64,000 nucleotides of DNA. Origin: Mixta theicola (lineage in GTDB: Bacteria; Pseudomonadota; Gammaproteobacteria; Enterobacterales; Enterobacteriaceae). The notes beneath the pieces were generated by a model. That model saw nothing but the letters and a program-made list of their open reading frames with translations, did not search any database and was not told the origin of the DNA. Position numbers and translations under genes: made by a program. Location of the stretch: positions 248,001 through 312,000 of the forward strand of contig NZ_NWUO01000003.1 in NCBI RefSeq assembly GCF_002895925.1, in the 5' to 3' direction. Shown piece by piece: positions 52,968 to 61,244 of this stretch (the first letter of the stretch is position 1; each line of letters starts with the position of its first letter).

Positions 52968-54364
52968 TTATTGACTCCAGGATGTTTTGAGAGGAAAGGT
53001 TTCCGGTGGATAAAACGCCCATGCCCGGCTTTGCCGCAAAATATCCCGTCCCGCCAGACTGTCTCTCCTCTTGAAAGCGTCATTACCGGCCAGCCGTGAC
53101 ATTTAAACCCCTCCCAGGGAGAATAATCGGCGTTGTCGTGTAGATCGGAATGCCGAATCACCTGACGCCGCTGCGGATCGAACAGCACCAGATCGGCATC
53201 GCTGCCGGACAGCAGGCTGCCTTTGTTTGGCCACAGTCCAAACAATCGCGCCGGATTTGCGCTGGTCAGCGCAACAAAGCGGGAAGCGCTAATCCTTCCT
53301 TTCGCCACCCCTTCAGAGAACAGCAGCGCCAGACGGTTTTCTACGCCGGGCAGGCCGTTTGGGCAGCGGGTAAAATCGCTGGCGGCCCGCGCCTGGCGCA
53401 GAGAATAAGGGAAGGTGCAATGATCGGTCGCTACCGTATCGATGCTGCCATCGTTGATGCCGCTCCACAGACTGTCCAACTCGGTATGAGGTCGTAGCGG
53501 CGGGCTAAGAATATATTTCAACGCGTCTTCCTGCTGATAATGCCCGATATCCAGCAGCAGGTATTGCGGGCAAGTCTCCATCCACACGGGCTGGCCGCGT
53601 GCTTTCGCCAGCTTGATATATTCCATCCCCAGACCGTTAGAAAGATGCACAATGTACAACGGCGCGTTACCGGCCAGCTGGGCCAGATTGATGCTACGGG
53701 CAATGGCCTCCGCCTCACAGGCCACAGGGCGACTTAATGCATGCCAGATCGGTGCCCGCTTATTTTCAGCAATAAACCGCCGACGGTTATGGGCGATGAC
53801 CGCGTCATTCTCCGGATGTACCGTCGCCAGGGCGCCCACTTCTTTCAGACGCTCCAGCAAACGCAATATGTCGCCGTCACTCAGGTGATATTGATAGGTC
53901 AGATAGAATTTAAAACTGCTGATACCTTCCATATGCACCATCGAATAGAGCTCATCCAGTATCGCCTCATCTACATGCTGGATAACGCCATGAAAGCTGT
54001 AGTCAATCACCGCCTGGCCGCGCGCATCGCGATGATATTTTTCCAACTGATGATGAAGATTGCAGCCTGCCGGGCCAAAACCCATATGATCGACAATAGT
54101 GGTGGTGCCCCCACAGGCCGCCGCACGCGTGCCGCTATAAAAATCATCACAGCTCACGTCGGTGCCGGTATCAATATTGAAATGAGTATGGACATCAATA
54201 CCGCCGGGCATCACCAGCAGGCCGCTGGCGTCAATAACCCGATCGGCGACGGCAGCGTCAATACAGGCGGCGGTTTTAATGATTTTTTCACGCTCGATCA
54301 GCACGTCACCCCTGTATTCCCGCGTATCGTCAACCAGCGTCCCGCCTTTAATCAGTGTTAACAT
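52964..54364 (-). CDS. hyuA: D-hydantoinase/dihydropyrimidinase-family amidohydrolase HyuA
   Basis: A 466-residue binuclear-zinc cyclic amidohydrolase; E. coli HyuA is 461. Metal ligands are HTH in GGIDVHTHF, the carboxylated Lys in SSFKFYLTYQ, later His residues in ATVHPENDA and YIVHLSNG, and Asp in ATDHCTF. It opens hydantoin-like rings; in this cluster the substrate is probably a ring-reduced purine fragment. CAGGAG precedes ATG 54364. It lies 42 bp after ygeY and overlaps yqeA by 4 bp. The C-terminus is longer than usual, with a basic tail ending SKHPGVNK. Confidence 0.92.
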   Translation of the reverse strand: MLTLIKGGTLVDDTREYRGDVLIEREKIIKTAACIDAAVADRVIDASGLLVMPGGIDVHTHFNIDTGTDVSCDDFYSGTRAAACGGTTTIVDHMGFGPAGCNLHHQLEKYHRDARGQAVIDYSFHGVIQHVDEAILDELYSMVHMEGISSFKFYLTYQYHLSDGDILRLLERLKEVGALATVHPENDAVIAHNRRRFIAENKRAPIWHALSRPVACEAEAIARSINLAQLAGNAPLYIVHLSNGLGMEYIKLAKARGQPVWMETCPQYLLLDIGHYQQEDALKYILSPPLRPHTELDSLWSGINDGSIDTVATDHCTFPYSLRQARAASDFTRCPNGLPGVENRLALLFSEGVAKGRISASRFVALTSANPARLFGLWPNKGSLLSGSDADLVLFDPQRRQVIRHSDLHDNADYSPWEGFKCHGWPVMTLSRGETVWRDGIFCGKAGHGRFIHRKPFLSKHPGVNK

Positions 54365-54406
54365 GATACGACTCCTGGAGAGCCCAGGCGGGCGCTCCTT
54401 AGCGGC

Positions 54407-55624
54407 TTAACGATCGGTCTGTTGCAGCCATGCCAGCGGGATTGCCGCATACATCGCCGCACAGGTTACGAGGTGAGATTTCCAGGTTTTCTCATTGGGC
54501 GCATGCGCCTCTGGCTCTTTACCCGGTCCAAAGCCGATCACCGGGATACCGTGGCGGCCCATGATCGAAACCCCGTTAGTGGAAAAGGTCCATTTATCCA
54601 CCGTCGGCTGTTGTTTAAACAATCCCTGATAAGCGGTGGTTAACGCGCGCACCGTAAAGTGATCCTCTGCCACTTTCCAGGTTGGGAAATAACATTCGGT
54701 CGGATAAGTAAGCCCGGTCCAGGAGGGACGGTCGTATTGATAGAGCGAAACTTTCGCACAGGCTTTTTGCACCGCCGGTAAGGCGCGGATCTCTTCCAGC
54801 GCGCCTTCCCAGCTTTCGCCCCATGTAAGACGACGGTCAATGGAAACGGCGCAGCTATCCGCCACGGCGCAGCGGCTTGGTGAGGTAAAGAAAATTTCAG
54901 AAACCGTCAGCGTGCCTTTACCCAGAAATTCATCGTTGCCCAGCCTGTCGGCCAACGTTTGCAGCTCCATCAGGATCGGCGCCATTTTGAAAATAGCGTT
55001 ATCGCCGCGTTCCGGCGCGGAACCATGACAGCTGATCCCCTCGACCTCGACGCGGATTTCCATCCTGCCACGGTGACCGCGATAAATACGGCAATCGGTA
55101 GGTTCCGTACTGACTACAAATTCCGGGCGAATATTTGACTGTTCGATAAGGTATTGCCAGCACAGGCCATCGCAGTCCTCTTCCTGTACGGTGCCGGTCA
55201 CCAGCAGCTGATATTCATCTTCCAGCCCCAGATCCTTGATAATCTTACCGGCATACACCATCGAGGCCATGCCGCCTTCCTGATCGGATGTTCCGCGGCC
55301 ACCAATGATCTCATCATCTTCCATGCCGAGGTAGGGATCGAACGTCCAGTTGTTTATGTTGCCCACGCCGACCGTATCGATATGCGCATCCATGGCCAAC
55401 AGGCGCGGACCATGGCCTATATAGCCCAGCACATTGCCCATTGGATCGATTTCAACCTTATCGAATCCAACTTTCTCCATCTCCTGTTTAATTCGGTGCG
55501 CGACACGTTTTTCATCGCAGCTTTCGCTGGGGATAGCCACCATATCGCGTAAAAAGCGCGTCATTTCCGGTTGATAGCGTTGTGCCAGCTGTAAAATGTC
55601 GCTGAAGGGAATTGGTTTAGCCAT
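54407..55624 (-). CDS. ygeY: M20-family metallopeptidase YgeY
   Basis: A 405-residue zinc-dependent hydrolase of the M20 (ArgE/DapE) family. Motifs are [12 protein letters not shown] (metal His), [14 protein letters not shown] (metal Asp), [10 protein letters not shown] (catalytic Glu pair), [13 protein letters not shown] and a late metal His in PEAHAPNEK. YgeY is linked genetically to conversion of carbamoylated diaminopropionate in E. coli and gut bacteria; the exact substrate here is inference. It lies 15 bp after ygeX. Confidence 0.92.
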   Translation of the reverse strand: MAKPIPFSDILQLAQRYQPEMTRFLRDMVAIPSESCDEKRVAHRIKQEMEKVGFDKVEIDPMGNVLGYIGHGPRLLAMDAHIDTVGVGNINNWTFDPYLGMEDDEIIGGRGTSDQEGGMASMVYAGKIIKDLGLEDEYQLLVTGTVQEEDCDGLCWQYLIEQSNIRPEFVVSTEPTDCRIYRGHRGRMEIRVEVEGISCHGSAPERGDNAIFKMAPILMELQTLADRLGNDEFLGKGTLTVSEIFFTSPSRCAVADSCAVSIDRRLTWGESWEGALEEIRALPAVQKACAKVSLYQYDRPSWTGLTYPTECYFPTWKVAEDHFTVRALTTAYQGLFKQQPTVDKWTFSTNGVSIMGRHGIPVIGFGPGKEPEAHAPNEKTWKSHLVTCAAMYAAIPLAWLQQTDR

Positions 55625-55639
55625 ATCTGTGATCCTTAT

Positions 55640-56842
55640 TTAATGATGTGATATTCCGTCTTTACCTTCCCAGACCACTTCACGGTAGTGCTGAGGGTCC
55701 GTATCGCCTTCGGTATTGATAATCAATACGCGCGAGTCTGGTGTGAGGTGGAGCTGTTGCTTAAGCAGATGATGCTGTGGGTGATGAGCGATAGCCGCCA
55801 GCACTCCCATGCCAGGGGCGCCTGATTCACCGGAAATAATCGCCGCATCCCCTTCAAGAGGATTGCCTAATACCCGCATTCCTAGCGCTGAAACACGATC
55901 TTCACAGGAGATAAAGTGATGTACGTTGTTACGCAGCAGCGGCCAGCCCAACGGATTAGGTTCACCACAGGCCAGCCCAGCCATAATGGTGTTTAGCTCG
56001 CCGCCAACGTTAACTATCTGGCCCTGCACGCCCGAACGATAAAGGCAGTCGGCGCGTTCCGGCTCAACCACAATAGCCCGTACGGCGCCGGGCCCGTAGT
56101 GGTCAACCAAATAGCCCAGCACCCCTGCCGCCATCGCGCCCACCCCAGCCTGAAGCAGTACGTGAGTCGGCGGAGCAGCACCAAGTTTATCCAGCTGTTC
56201 CACGGCCTCATCGGCCAGCGTGGCGTAGCCCTGCATAATCCAGGTGGGGATTTCTTCATAGCCTTCCCAGGCGGTGTCCTGCACCATATGCCAGCCTTTC
56301 TGTTGGGCATGGCGCAGCGTCAGACGCACGGTATCGTCGTAGTTCATATCCGTAACGATGCATTCTGCGCCGAGATCGGTAATGTGTTTAACACGCGCCG
56401 CGGAAGATCCTTTGGGCATATAGATAACTGCATGCTGGCCCAGCGCCTTTGCCGCCCACGCCACTCCCCTGCCATGATTACCGTCAGTGGTGGTCGCTAA
56501 CGTGAGCGGCGGATGCTGCTGCTGGCGAAAGGTATCGAAAGAGAAGGTCGCAACATCCAGCTGCCAGATTTTGCACAGCAGCTGCGCCACCGCCCATGTG
56601 CCGCCTAACATTTTGAAGGCGTTAAGGTTAAAACGCTGTGACTCATCCTTAACCAATACTTTATCGACCCCTAAAACGCGGGCAAAGTTATCCAGCGAGT
56701 AAACTGGCGTTGGCTGATAGCCTTTAAGCGTGCAGTGAAAACGGCGCGCCTGCCTGGCGGCATCAGTATTAAATACTGGATCCCGCTGAGGCCGCAGATT
56801 AGCGTTGTCGGCAATCTGCATACGTAACTCGAATTGGGACAT
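55640..56842 (-). CDS. ygeX: Diaminopropionate ammonia-lyase YgeX
   Basis: A 400-residue PLP enzyme that converts D- or L-2,3-diaminopropionate to pyruvate and two ammonia. The Schiff-base Lys is residue 77 (NLNAFKMLGG) and the second catalytic residue Asp120 is present (ATTTDGNHGRG), both at the E. coli positions. A glycine-rich phosphate loop GVGAMAAGVLG follows. It supplies carbon and nitrogen from the last C-N fragment of the purine ring. It lies 75 bp after ygeW in the same direction. Confidence 0.94.
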   Translation of the reverse strand: MSQFELRMQIADNANLRPQRDPVFNTDAARQARRFHCTLKGYQPTPVYSLDNFARVLGVDKVLVKDESQRFNLNAFKMLGGTWAVAQLLCKIWQLDVATFSFDTFRQQQHPPLTLATTTDGNHGRGVAWAAKALGQHAVIYMPKGSSAARVKHITDLGAECIVTDMNYDDTVRLTLRHAQQKGWHMVQDTAWEGYEEIPTWIMQGYATLADEAVEQLDKLGAAPPTHVLLQAGVGAMAAGVLGYLVDHYGPGAVRAIVVEPERADCLYRSGVQGQIVNVGGELNTIMAGLACGEPNPLGWPLLRNNVHHFISCEDRVSALGMRVLGNPLEGDAAIISGESGAPGMGVLAAIAHHPQHHLLKQQLHLTPDSRVLIINTEGDTDPQHYREVVWEGKDGISHH

Positions 56843-56917
56843 AGAGCTTCCTCAAGTCAAAACAACAGCGAACCGGCGGCAGTTTGCGTTTATTAGCAAA
56901 CCGCGCGGGCCGCCCGT

Positions 56918-58108
56918 TTATTTACAGATGCGAGGCACGGCAGCCTCAAGACGTTTCGCCAGAATATCTGCCGGATTGGCAAACTTACGCGCCAGAATCA
57001 TGGCGGCGATGATCAGCGGCTTCCAGCTCGCCTCTTTGTAGGTTGGGATGCGGTAACGCTCAAAAACGCTGGCCTCGACCTCGCCGTGTTCGCAGGAGAC
57101 GCCGCTAATGTCCGCCGGCAGGCAGTGCATATATAGCGCGCTGCCGTTGCGAGTCAGTGCCATCATCTCTTCGCTGCAGTGCCAGTTCTGATGACGGGCA
57201 TTTTCCGCCAGGCAGGTTTGCTCAAGAGCTTTCAGACCAGCCAGATCGTGGTTACGCAGCAGTTCGGTACGCTGCTGCATGATCTGCCACGGCGCCCAGG
57301 ACTTCGGATAGACAATATCGGCATCTTTAAACGCCTCTTCCATCGACGAGACCTGCCGGAAGCTGCCGCCGGAGGCGTGGGCATTGTTAGCCGCGACGTC
57401 AAGAACGTCAGGCAACAGGCCATAACCTTCCGGATGCGCCAGCGTTACGTCCATGCCGAAACGGGTCATCAGGCCCACGATCCCTTGCGGTACGGAAAGG
57501 GGTTTGCCGTAGCTGGGTGAATAGGCCCAGGTCATGGCGATTTTTTTCCCTTTCAGCTTGTCCAGCGAGCCAAAATGCTCTTTCAGCCAGGCCAGATCCG
57601 CCATCGCCTGCGTGGGATGATCGATATCGCACTGAAGGTTAATAATCGCCGGACGCTGCGGCAGCACGCCGGACTGATACCCTTCGTCAAGCGCTGCGCC
57701 CACTTCCCGCATATAGGCGTTGCCCGCGCCGAGATACATATCGTCACGGATCCCGATCGCTTCCGCACAGAAGGCGATCATATTGGCCGTTTCGCGCACG
57801 GTTTCCCCATGCGCAATTTGTGATTTCCCTTCATCCAGATCCTGCTGCGCCAGCCCCAGCAAATTAAGCGCGGAGGCATAAGAGAAGCGCGTGCGCGTAG
57901 AATTATCGCGGAAAAGAGAAATACCGAGCCCATTATTGAAAACGCGGGTATCGATATTTCCGGCACGCATGAGTTTTAACGCTTCAGCCAGGTAAAGCAC
58001 CTGCTCCAGTTCATCGTGCGTTTGTTCCCAGCTCAGTAAAAAATCTTTTTTATGCAAAGAAGATTTTTTCTCCCGGCTCAGCTTAATCAGTCGTTTTATT
58101 TCATCCAT
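56918..58108 (-). CDS. ygeW: Carbamoyltransferase-like protein YgeW
   Basis: A 396-residue member of the aspartate/ornithine carbamoyltransferase family. The carbamoyl-phosphate motif is FRDNSTRTRFSYA, then the HP-containing DHPTQAMADLAWL and the second-substrate region MHCLPADISGV. E. coli YgeW transfers carbamoyl groups in purine catabolism and its physiological acceptor is thought to be a diaminopropionate derivative; it was earlier called an unknown transcarbamylase. I chose ATG at 58108 (MDEIKRL) with AAGG ten bases upstream; the frame runs on to 58192 without a ribosome site. First gene of the unit ygeW-ygeX-ygeY-hyuA-yqeA behind a sigma-54 promoter. Confidence 0.93.
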   Translation of the reverse strand: MDEIKRLIKLSREKKSSLHKKDFLLSWEQTHDELEQVLYLAEALKLMRAGNIDTRVFNNGLGISLFRDNSTRTRFSYASALNLLGLAQQDLDEGKSQIAHGETVRETANMIAFCAEAIGIRDDMYLGAGNAYMREVGAALDEGYQSGVLPQRPAIINLQCDIDHPTQAMADLAWLKEHFGSLDKLKGKKIAMTWAYSPSYGKPLSVPQGIVGLMTRFGMDVTLAHPEGYGLLPDVLDVAANNAHASGGSFRQVSSMEEAFKDADIVYPKSWAPWQIMQQRTELLRNHDLAGLKALEQTCLAENARHQNWHCSEEMMALTRNGSALYMHCLPADISGVSCEHGEVEASVFERYRIPTYKEASWKPLIIAAMILARKFANPADILAKRLEAAVPRICK

Positions 58109-58186
58109 TATTTGCATACCTTTTCGAGTTAAACCGCAGAATAGACGTCGCCTGTTGATAAAAGGGAAAACGTTCTGGAATGGAAC

Positions 58187-58203
58187 AAACAAGTTTTGTG
58201 CCA
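58187..58203 (-). promoter_or_regulatory. Sigma-54 promoter of ygeW-ygeX-ygeY-hyuA-yqeA
   Basis: On the minus strand TGGCACAAAACTTGTTT has a TGGCAC -24 element and TTGT at -12 with the correct ten-base spacing after GG. The -12 GC is GT. The start would be near 58177, a leader of about 70 nt. Confidence 0.65.
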
Positions 58204-58247
58204 GGTTTTATCTCATCATAAAGAGTGTGGCTTTTATCATGTTTTTT

Positions 58248-58264
58248 AGCGCTATTTTGGCGCT
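58248..58264. promoter_or_regulatory. Inverted repeat between ygeW and ygeV, candidate activator site
   Basis: AGCGC and GCGCT form a perfect 5-bp dyad seven bases apart, about 80 bp upstream of the predicted ygeW start. It differs from the TTTCTCA dyads of the other two control regions, so its ligand is unclear. Confidence 0.35.
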
Positions 58265-58321
58265 ACTCTGCTGGTAGAAGAAAAATAAACACGGTGAGTT
58301 CTGTTTGCCGGAGGGATCAAA

Positions 58322-60181
58322 ATGAGAAAAGAAACTCCCGTTATCAAATTGAGAGAAGAACCAGGTGATAACGACGTTAACGAACAACGGGCGCCGCTGG
58401 CGGCGTTTAGTGATGAAACTGACAGCATCTCTACGCTGATGAAGATCCAAAAAACGGTGCAGCATTTCGCCGCTCTGTTAGCTAATGTGTTGCACCTGGA
58501 AGTTGAGATTGTCGATAACGCGCTGCATCGTATTGCCGGCACCGGGCCCTACAGCCAGCGGCTGGGCCAAATTCCTGCCAGCAATACGCTTTTGTTATCC
58601 GAGGTAATCGACAGGCAACGTGAGGTGGTTATTTTCGATTCGCAGCGTAATTCGCTATGCCTGGCCTGTACCCAGCGGGAAAGCTGCAAAGAGCGGGGAT
58701 TCGTAGGCGTTCCCGTGATTTATAAGCAGCGCTGTCTGGGAGTGATCAGCCTCGTGGCGATTAATAACGATCAGCTGCATCACCTGCGCACGCATACCAC
58801 TATGTTTATCGAATATATCCGTCATATTTCCACTCTGCTGGCGGCCAATATTACTGAGCTGCAGCAAAAAGAGAGCCGCATCGATCCATTTCTGGCATTT
58901 ATAGCCCAGCAAACAGAACAGGGCGTTATTATTTTTGATGCACAACGTCGCATTATTTTTATTAATAAGTTTGCCAGTCAACAGCTGAATATTAGCGTTA
59001 TCCCGCCATACCCGGCGGTCATCTCGCCTTTACTGGAAAAAAAGAGTGAGGAACAGGATATAACTCTTAGCCTTAACGATCATTGCTGGCGTCTGTATGG
59101 CCGTTGGCAAGAGAGCGATAATGGCGTATTACTGGTTTTGTTCCGTAGCCTGCAACAAATAAACGATCTGCGCGAGCCGAAAACGCCGGAAATAAAAAAT
59201 CTGACGGGTGATTCCCGCGCGATGCGCAAACTTAAGGCGCTGATTAACCGTATCGCTCCCAGTCCGTCAAGCGTGATGATTATAGGAGAAAGCGGCACCG
59301 GCAAAGAGGTGGTCGCCCACGCCATCCATCGCTTAAGCCCAAGATATAACAAAGCCTTTGTCGCTATTAATTGCGCGGCGATCCCGGAAAACCTGCTGGA
59401 AAGCGAACTTTTCGGCTATGCGAAGGGAGCCTTTACCGGTGCCGCTCCCGGCGGAAAAAAAGGGTTAATCCAGTTGGCAAGTGGCGGTACGCTTTTTCTG
59501 GATGAAATCGGCGATATGCCGCTGACGCTACAGGCACGGCTGCTGCGTGCCATTGAAAGCCGGGAAGTCATGCCGGTAGGCGCCAGTCAGCCCGTTCAGG
59601 TCGATATTCGTATTATTTCCGCTACTCACCAGAACCTCCAGGAGAAGATTAGCCAGGGGCTTTTCCGCGAAGATCTCTATTATCGTCTTAATGTTGTGCC
59701 GCTTTACCTTCCACCGCTGCGGAAACGGGAAAATGACCTGGTTCTGCTACTGGATCATTTCCTTGTCCTGCATGCAGAAAGAGTTGGTCGCCCCGTTACC
59801 GGCGTTAGCCCGGAAGTATTGCGTTTGTTAAGCGCTTATCCGTGGCCCGGCAACGTAAGGGAATTAAGCAATCTGGTGGAGTATCTGGTGAACATTGTGC
59901 CAGAGGGTGAAATCATTGACAGTTCGCTGCTGCCGCCGGTTTATCACTTGCGCGCCTACCACGGTGATACGCCTGACGCGCCGGAAAACCCCTCCCCGAC
60001 ATCGATAACATTTCCTGCCGCATCGATAGAAAACGATGCGGTATCCAACCTGAAAACGGTAGAAAAAACGCTGATTGAGGAAGCGCTTCAGCGCGTTCAC
60101 AATAAAAAGCAGATCGCTGATGAACTGGGGATCGGTGTGGCAACGCTCTATCGTAAAATCAAAAAGTATGGTCTGACGTAA
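58322..60181 (+). CDS. ygeV: Sigma-54-dependent transcriptional activator YgeV
   Basis: A 619-residue enhancer-binding protein. The N-terminal sensor part has a GAF-like region with C113-x2-C116-x5-C122 (CLACTQRESC) and then a PAS-like domain (TEQGVIIFDAQRRIIFINKFA). The AAA+ domain (residues ~300-530) has Walker A IIGESGTGKEVV, the sigma-54 contact loop GAFTGA, and GTLFLDEIGDMP. The C-terminal Fis-type HTH is KKQIADELGIGVATLYRKIK. GGAGGG gives a strong start. It is divergent from ygeW and presumably drives the four sigma-54 units described here. The Cys cluster may sense redox state or metal. Its end overlaps convergent mocA by 23 bp. Confidence 0.93.
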   Translation: MRKETPVIKLREEPGDNDVNEQRAPLAAFSDETDSISTLMKIQKTVQHFAALLANVLHLEVEIVDNALHRIAGTGPYSQRLGQIPASNTLLLSEVIDRQREVVIFDSQRNSLCLACTQRESCKERGFVGVPVIYKQRCLGVISLVAINNDQLHHLRTHTTMFIEYIRHISTLLAANITELQQKESRIDPFLAFIAQQTEQGVIIFDAQRRIIFINKFASQQLNISVIPPYPAVISPLLEKKSEEQDITLSLNDHCWRLYGRWQESDNGVLLVLFRSLQQINDLREPKTPEIKNLTGDSRAMRKLKALINRIAPSPSSVMIIGESGTGKEVVAHAIHRLSPRYNKAFVAINCAAIPENLLESELFGYAKGAFTGAAPGGKKGLIQLASGGTLFLDEIGDMPLTLQARLLRAIESREVMPVGASQPVQVDIRIISATHQNLQEKISQGLFREDLYYRLNVVPLYLPPLRKRENDLVLLLDHFLVLHAERVGRPVTGVSPEVLRLLSAYPWPGNVRELSNLVEYLVNIVPEGEIIDSSLLPPVYHLRAYHGDTPDAPENPSPTSITFPAASIENDAVSNLKTVEKTLIEEALQRVHNKKQIADELGIGVATLYRKIKKYGLT

Positions 60182-60767
60182 GTGAGACGCGTAACAGCTG
60201 TTGATACTGGACTGGCGTATCCAGATCCCAGTGAATTGAGGGGGTGGCAACCGGAACAGACTGCCGCCCTCTCGCTTTAACCAGGGTTTTCAGATTCGTA
60301 TCGTCTTTCGCCTGCAAAATAATTTCACGCATATCAGCCGGCAGCAACACCGGATGCCCACATCCGCCATCATATTCCGGTACCAGACAGCGGTTGTGAT
60401 AACGATGCTGCCAGAGCGCCGCATAAATATCCCCGCTCAGCAGCGGCATATCGCCAGGCACCACAAAAAAATCGCCGGGCGTAAGCCGCTTAGCTCCACA
60501 GCGAATGGAAGAGAACATACCCTGAAGATAATTATCGTTATGGCACAGCGTTATCCCGGCACGGCCTGCATAACGCTGGCGCAGCCGCGCTCCCTGATAA
60601 CCGGTCACAAGCACTACCCGATCGCAAAATGAAAGCGCATTCTCCAGGGCGCTATCCAGAACGGTGATGTTTCCCCAGGGCAGCAGCATCTTCCATTCAC
60701 CCATGCGCGAAGAGAGTCCCGCAGCCAGCACCAGACACTGTTTCTTCGCGCCTCCGTTGCCGATCAT
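60159..60767 (-). CDS. mocA: Molybdenum cofactor cytidylyltransferase MocA
   Basis: A 202-residue nucleotidyltransferase that makes Mo-molybdopterin cytosine dinucleotide, the cofactor form used by bacterial xanthine dehydrogenase-type enzymes. The nucleotide-binding motif is LVLAAGLSSRMGEWKMLLPW, then VVPGDMPLLS and GCGHPVLL. I chose ATG at 60767, which overlaps the stop codon of the Fe-S subunit gene by one base (TAATG); the frame upstream to 60935 lies within that gene. Last gene of the hydroxylase unit, matching the need to equip it. Confidence 0.9.
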   Translation of the reverse strand: MIGNGGAKKQCLVLAAGLSSRMGEWKMLLPWGNITVLDSALENALSFCDRVVLVTGYQGARLRQRYAGRAGITLCHNDNYLQGMFSSIRCGAKRLTPGDFFVVPGDMPLLSGDIYAALWQHRYHNRCLVPEYDGGCGHPVLLPADMREIILQAKDDTNLKTLVKARGRQSVPVATPSIHWDLDTPVQYQQLLRVSLTSDHTF

Positions 60768-61228
60768 TATGCCTCTTCCAGTACCGCTTTTATCGATTTG
60801 ATAATCGGACGATAGCCGGTACAACGACACAGATTCCCTTCCAGCGCATCGTAAATTTGCCGATCGCTGGGTTGAGGCGTGGCGTCCAGCAGCGCTTTTG
60901 CGCTCATTAAAAAACCGGGAGTACAGAAGCCGCACTGCACGCCGCCGTGGCGAACAAAAGCAGACTGAAGCCGCTGCCCTATTTTGTCCTGACGAAGCGC
61001 TTCCACGGTGGTGATTTGCGCACCGTCACACTGAGCCGCCAGTAACAGACAAGAGCAAACCGCTTTCCCTTCCATAATCACCGTACAGGCACCGCATTCG
61101 CCAACGGAACATCCCTCTTTTGTCCCGGTAAGCTGGAGATCTTCCCGCAGAAAATCAATCAACCGGCGATTATCATCAACCTGACGCCGTACGCGAATAC
61201 CGTTTACCTTAAGTTCGATTATATTCAT
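60767..61228 (-). CDS. Molybdenum hydroxylase 2Fe-2S subunit (XdhC/CoxS type)
   Basis: A 153-residue electron-transfer subunit with two 2Fe-2S clusters. The N-terminal plant-type cluster has CSVGECGACTV and a later CSCLLLA; the C-terminal cluster has QCGFCTPGF and LCRCTGY. It is like the small subunit of E. coli XdhABC (159) and CoxS. Electrons from the Mo site pass through it to the FAD domain, which here is fused to the large subunit encoded 16 bp upstream. It is coupled to mocA by a one-base overlap. Confidence 0.93.
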   Translation of the reverse strand: MNIIELKVNGIRVRRQVDDNRRLIDFLREDLQLTGTKEGCSVGECGACTVIMEGKAVCSCLLLAAQCDGAQITTVEALRQDKIGQRLQSAFVRHGGVQCGFCTPGFLMSAKALLDATPQPSDRQIYDALEGNLCRCTGYRPIIKSIKAVLEEA

Positions 61229-61244
61229 CGCTTACCTCACCTTA

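Noticed and set aside
53741-54361. 206-codon plus-strand open frame opposite hyuA
   Set aside because: Antisense to conserved hyuA, with no motif and no ribosome site.
58257-58272. TTGGCGCTACTCTGCT as a plus-strand sigma-54 promoter for ygeV
   Set aside because: GG and GC are nine bases apart; sigma-54 promoters need ten, so the spacing does not fit.
60768-60935. Longer N-terminus for MocA from an upstream ATG
   Set aside because: The extra residues would lie inside the Fe-S subunit gene in another frame; the ATG overlapping the stop codon gives the normal family length.
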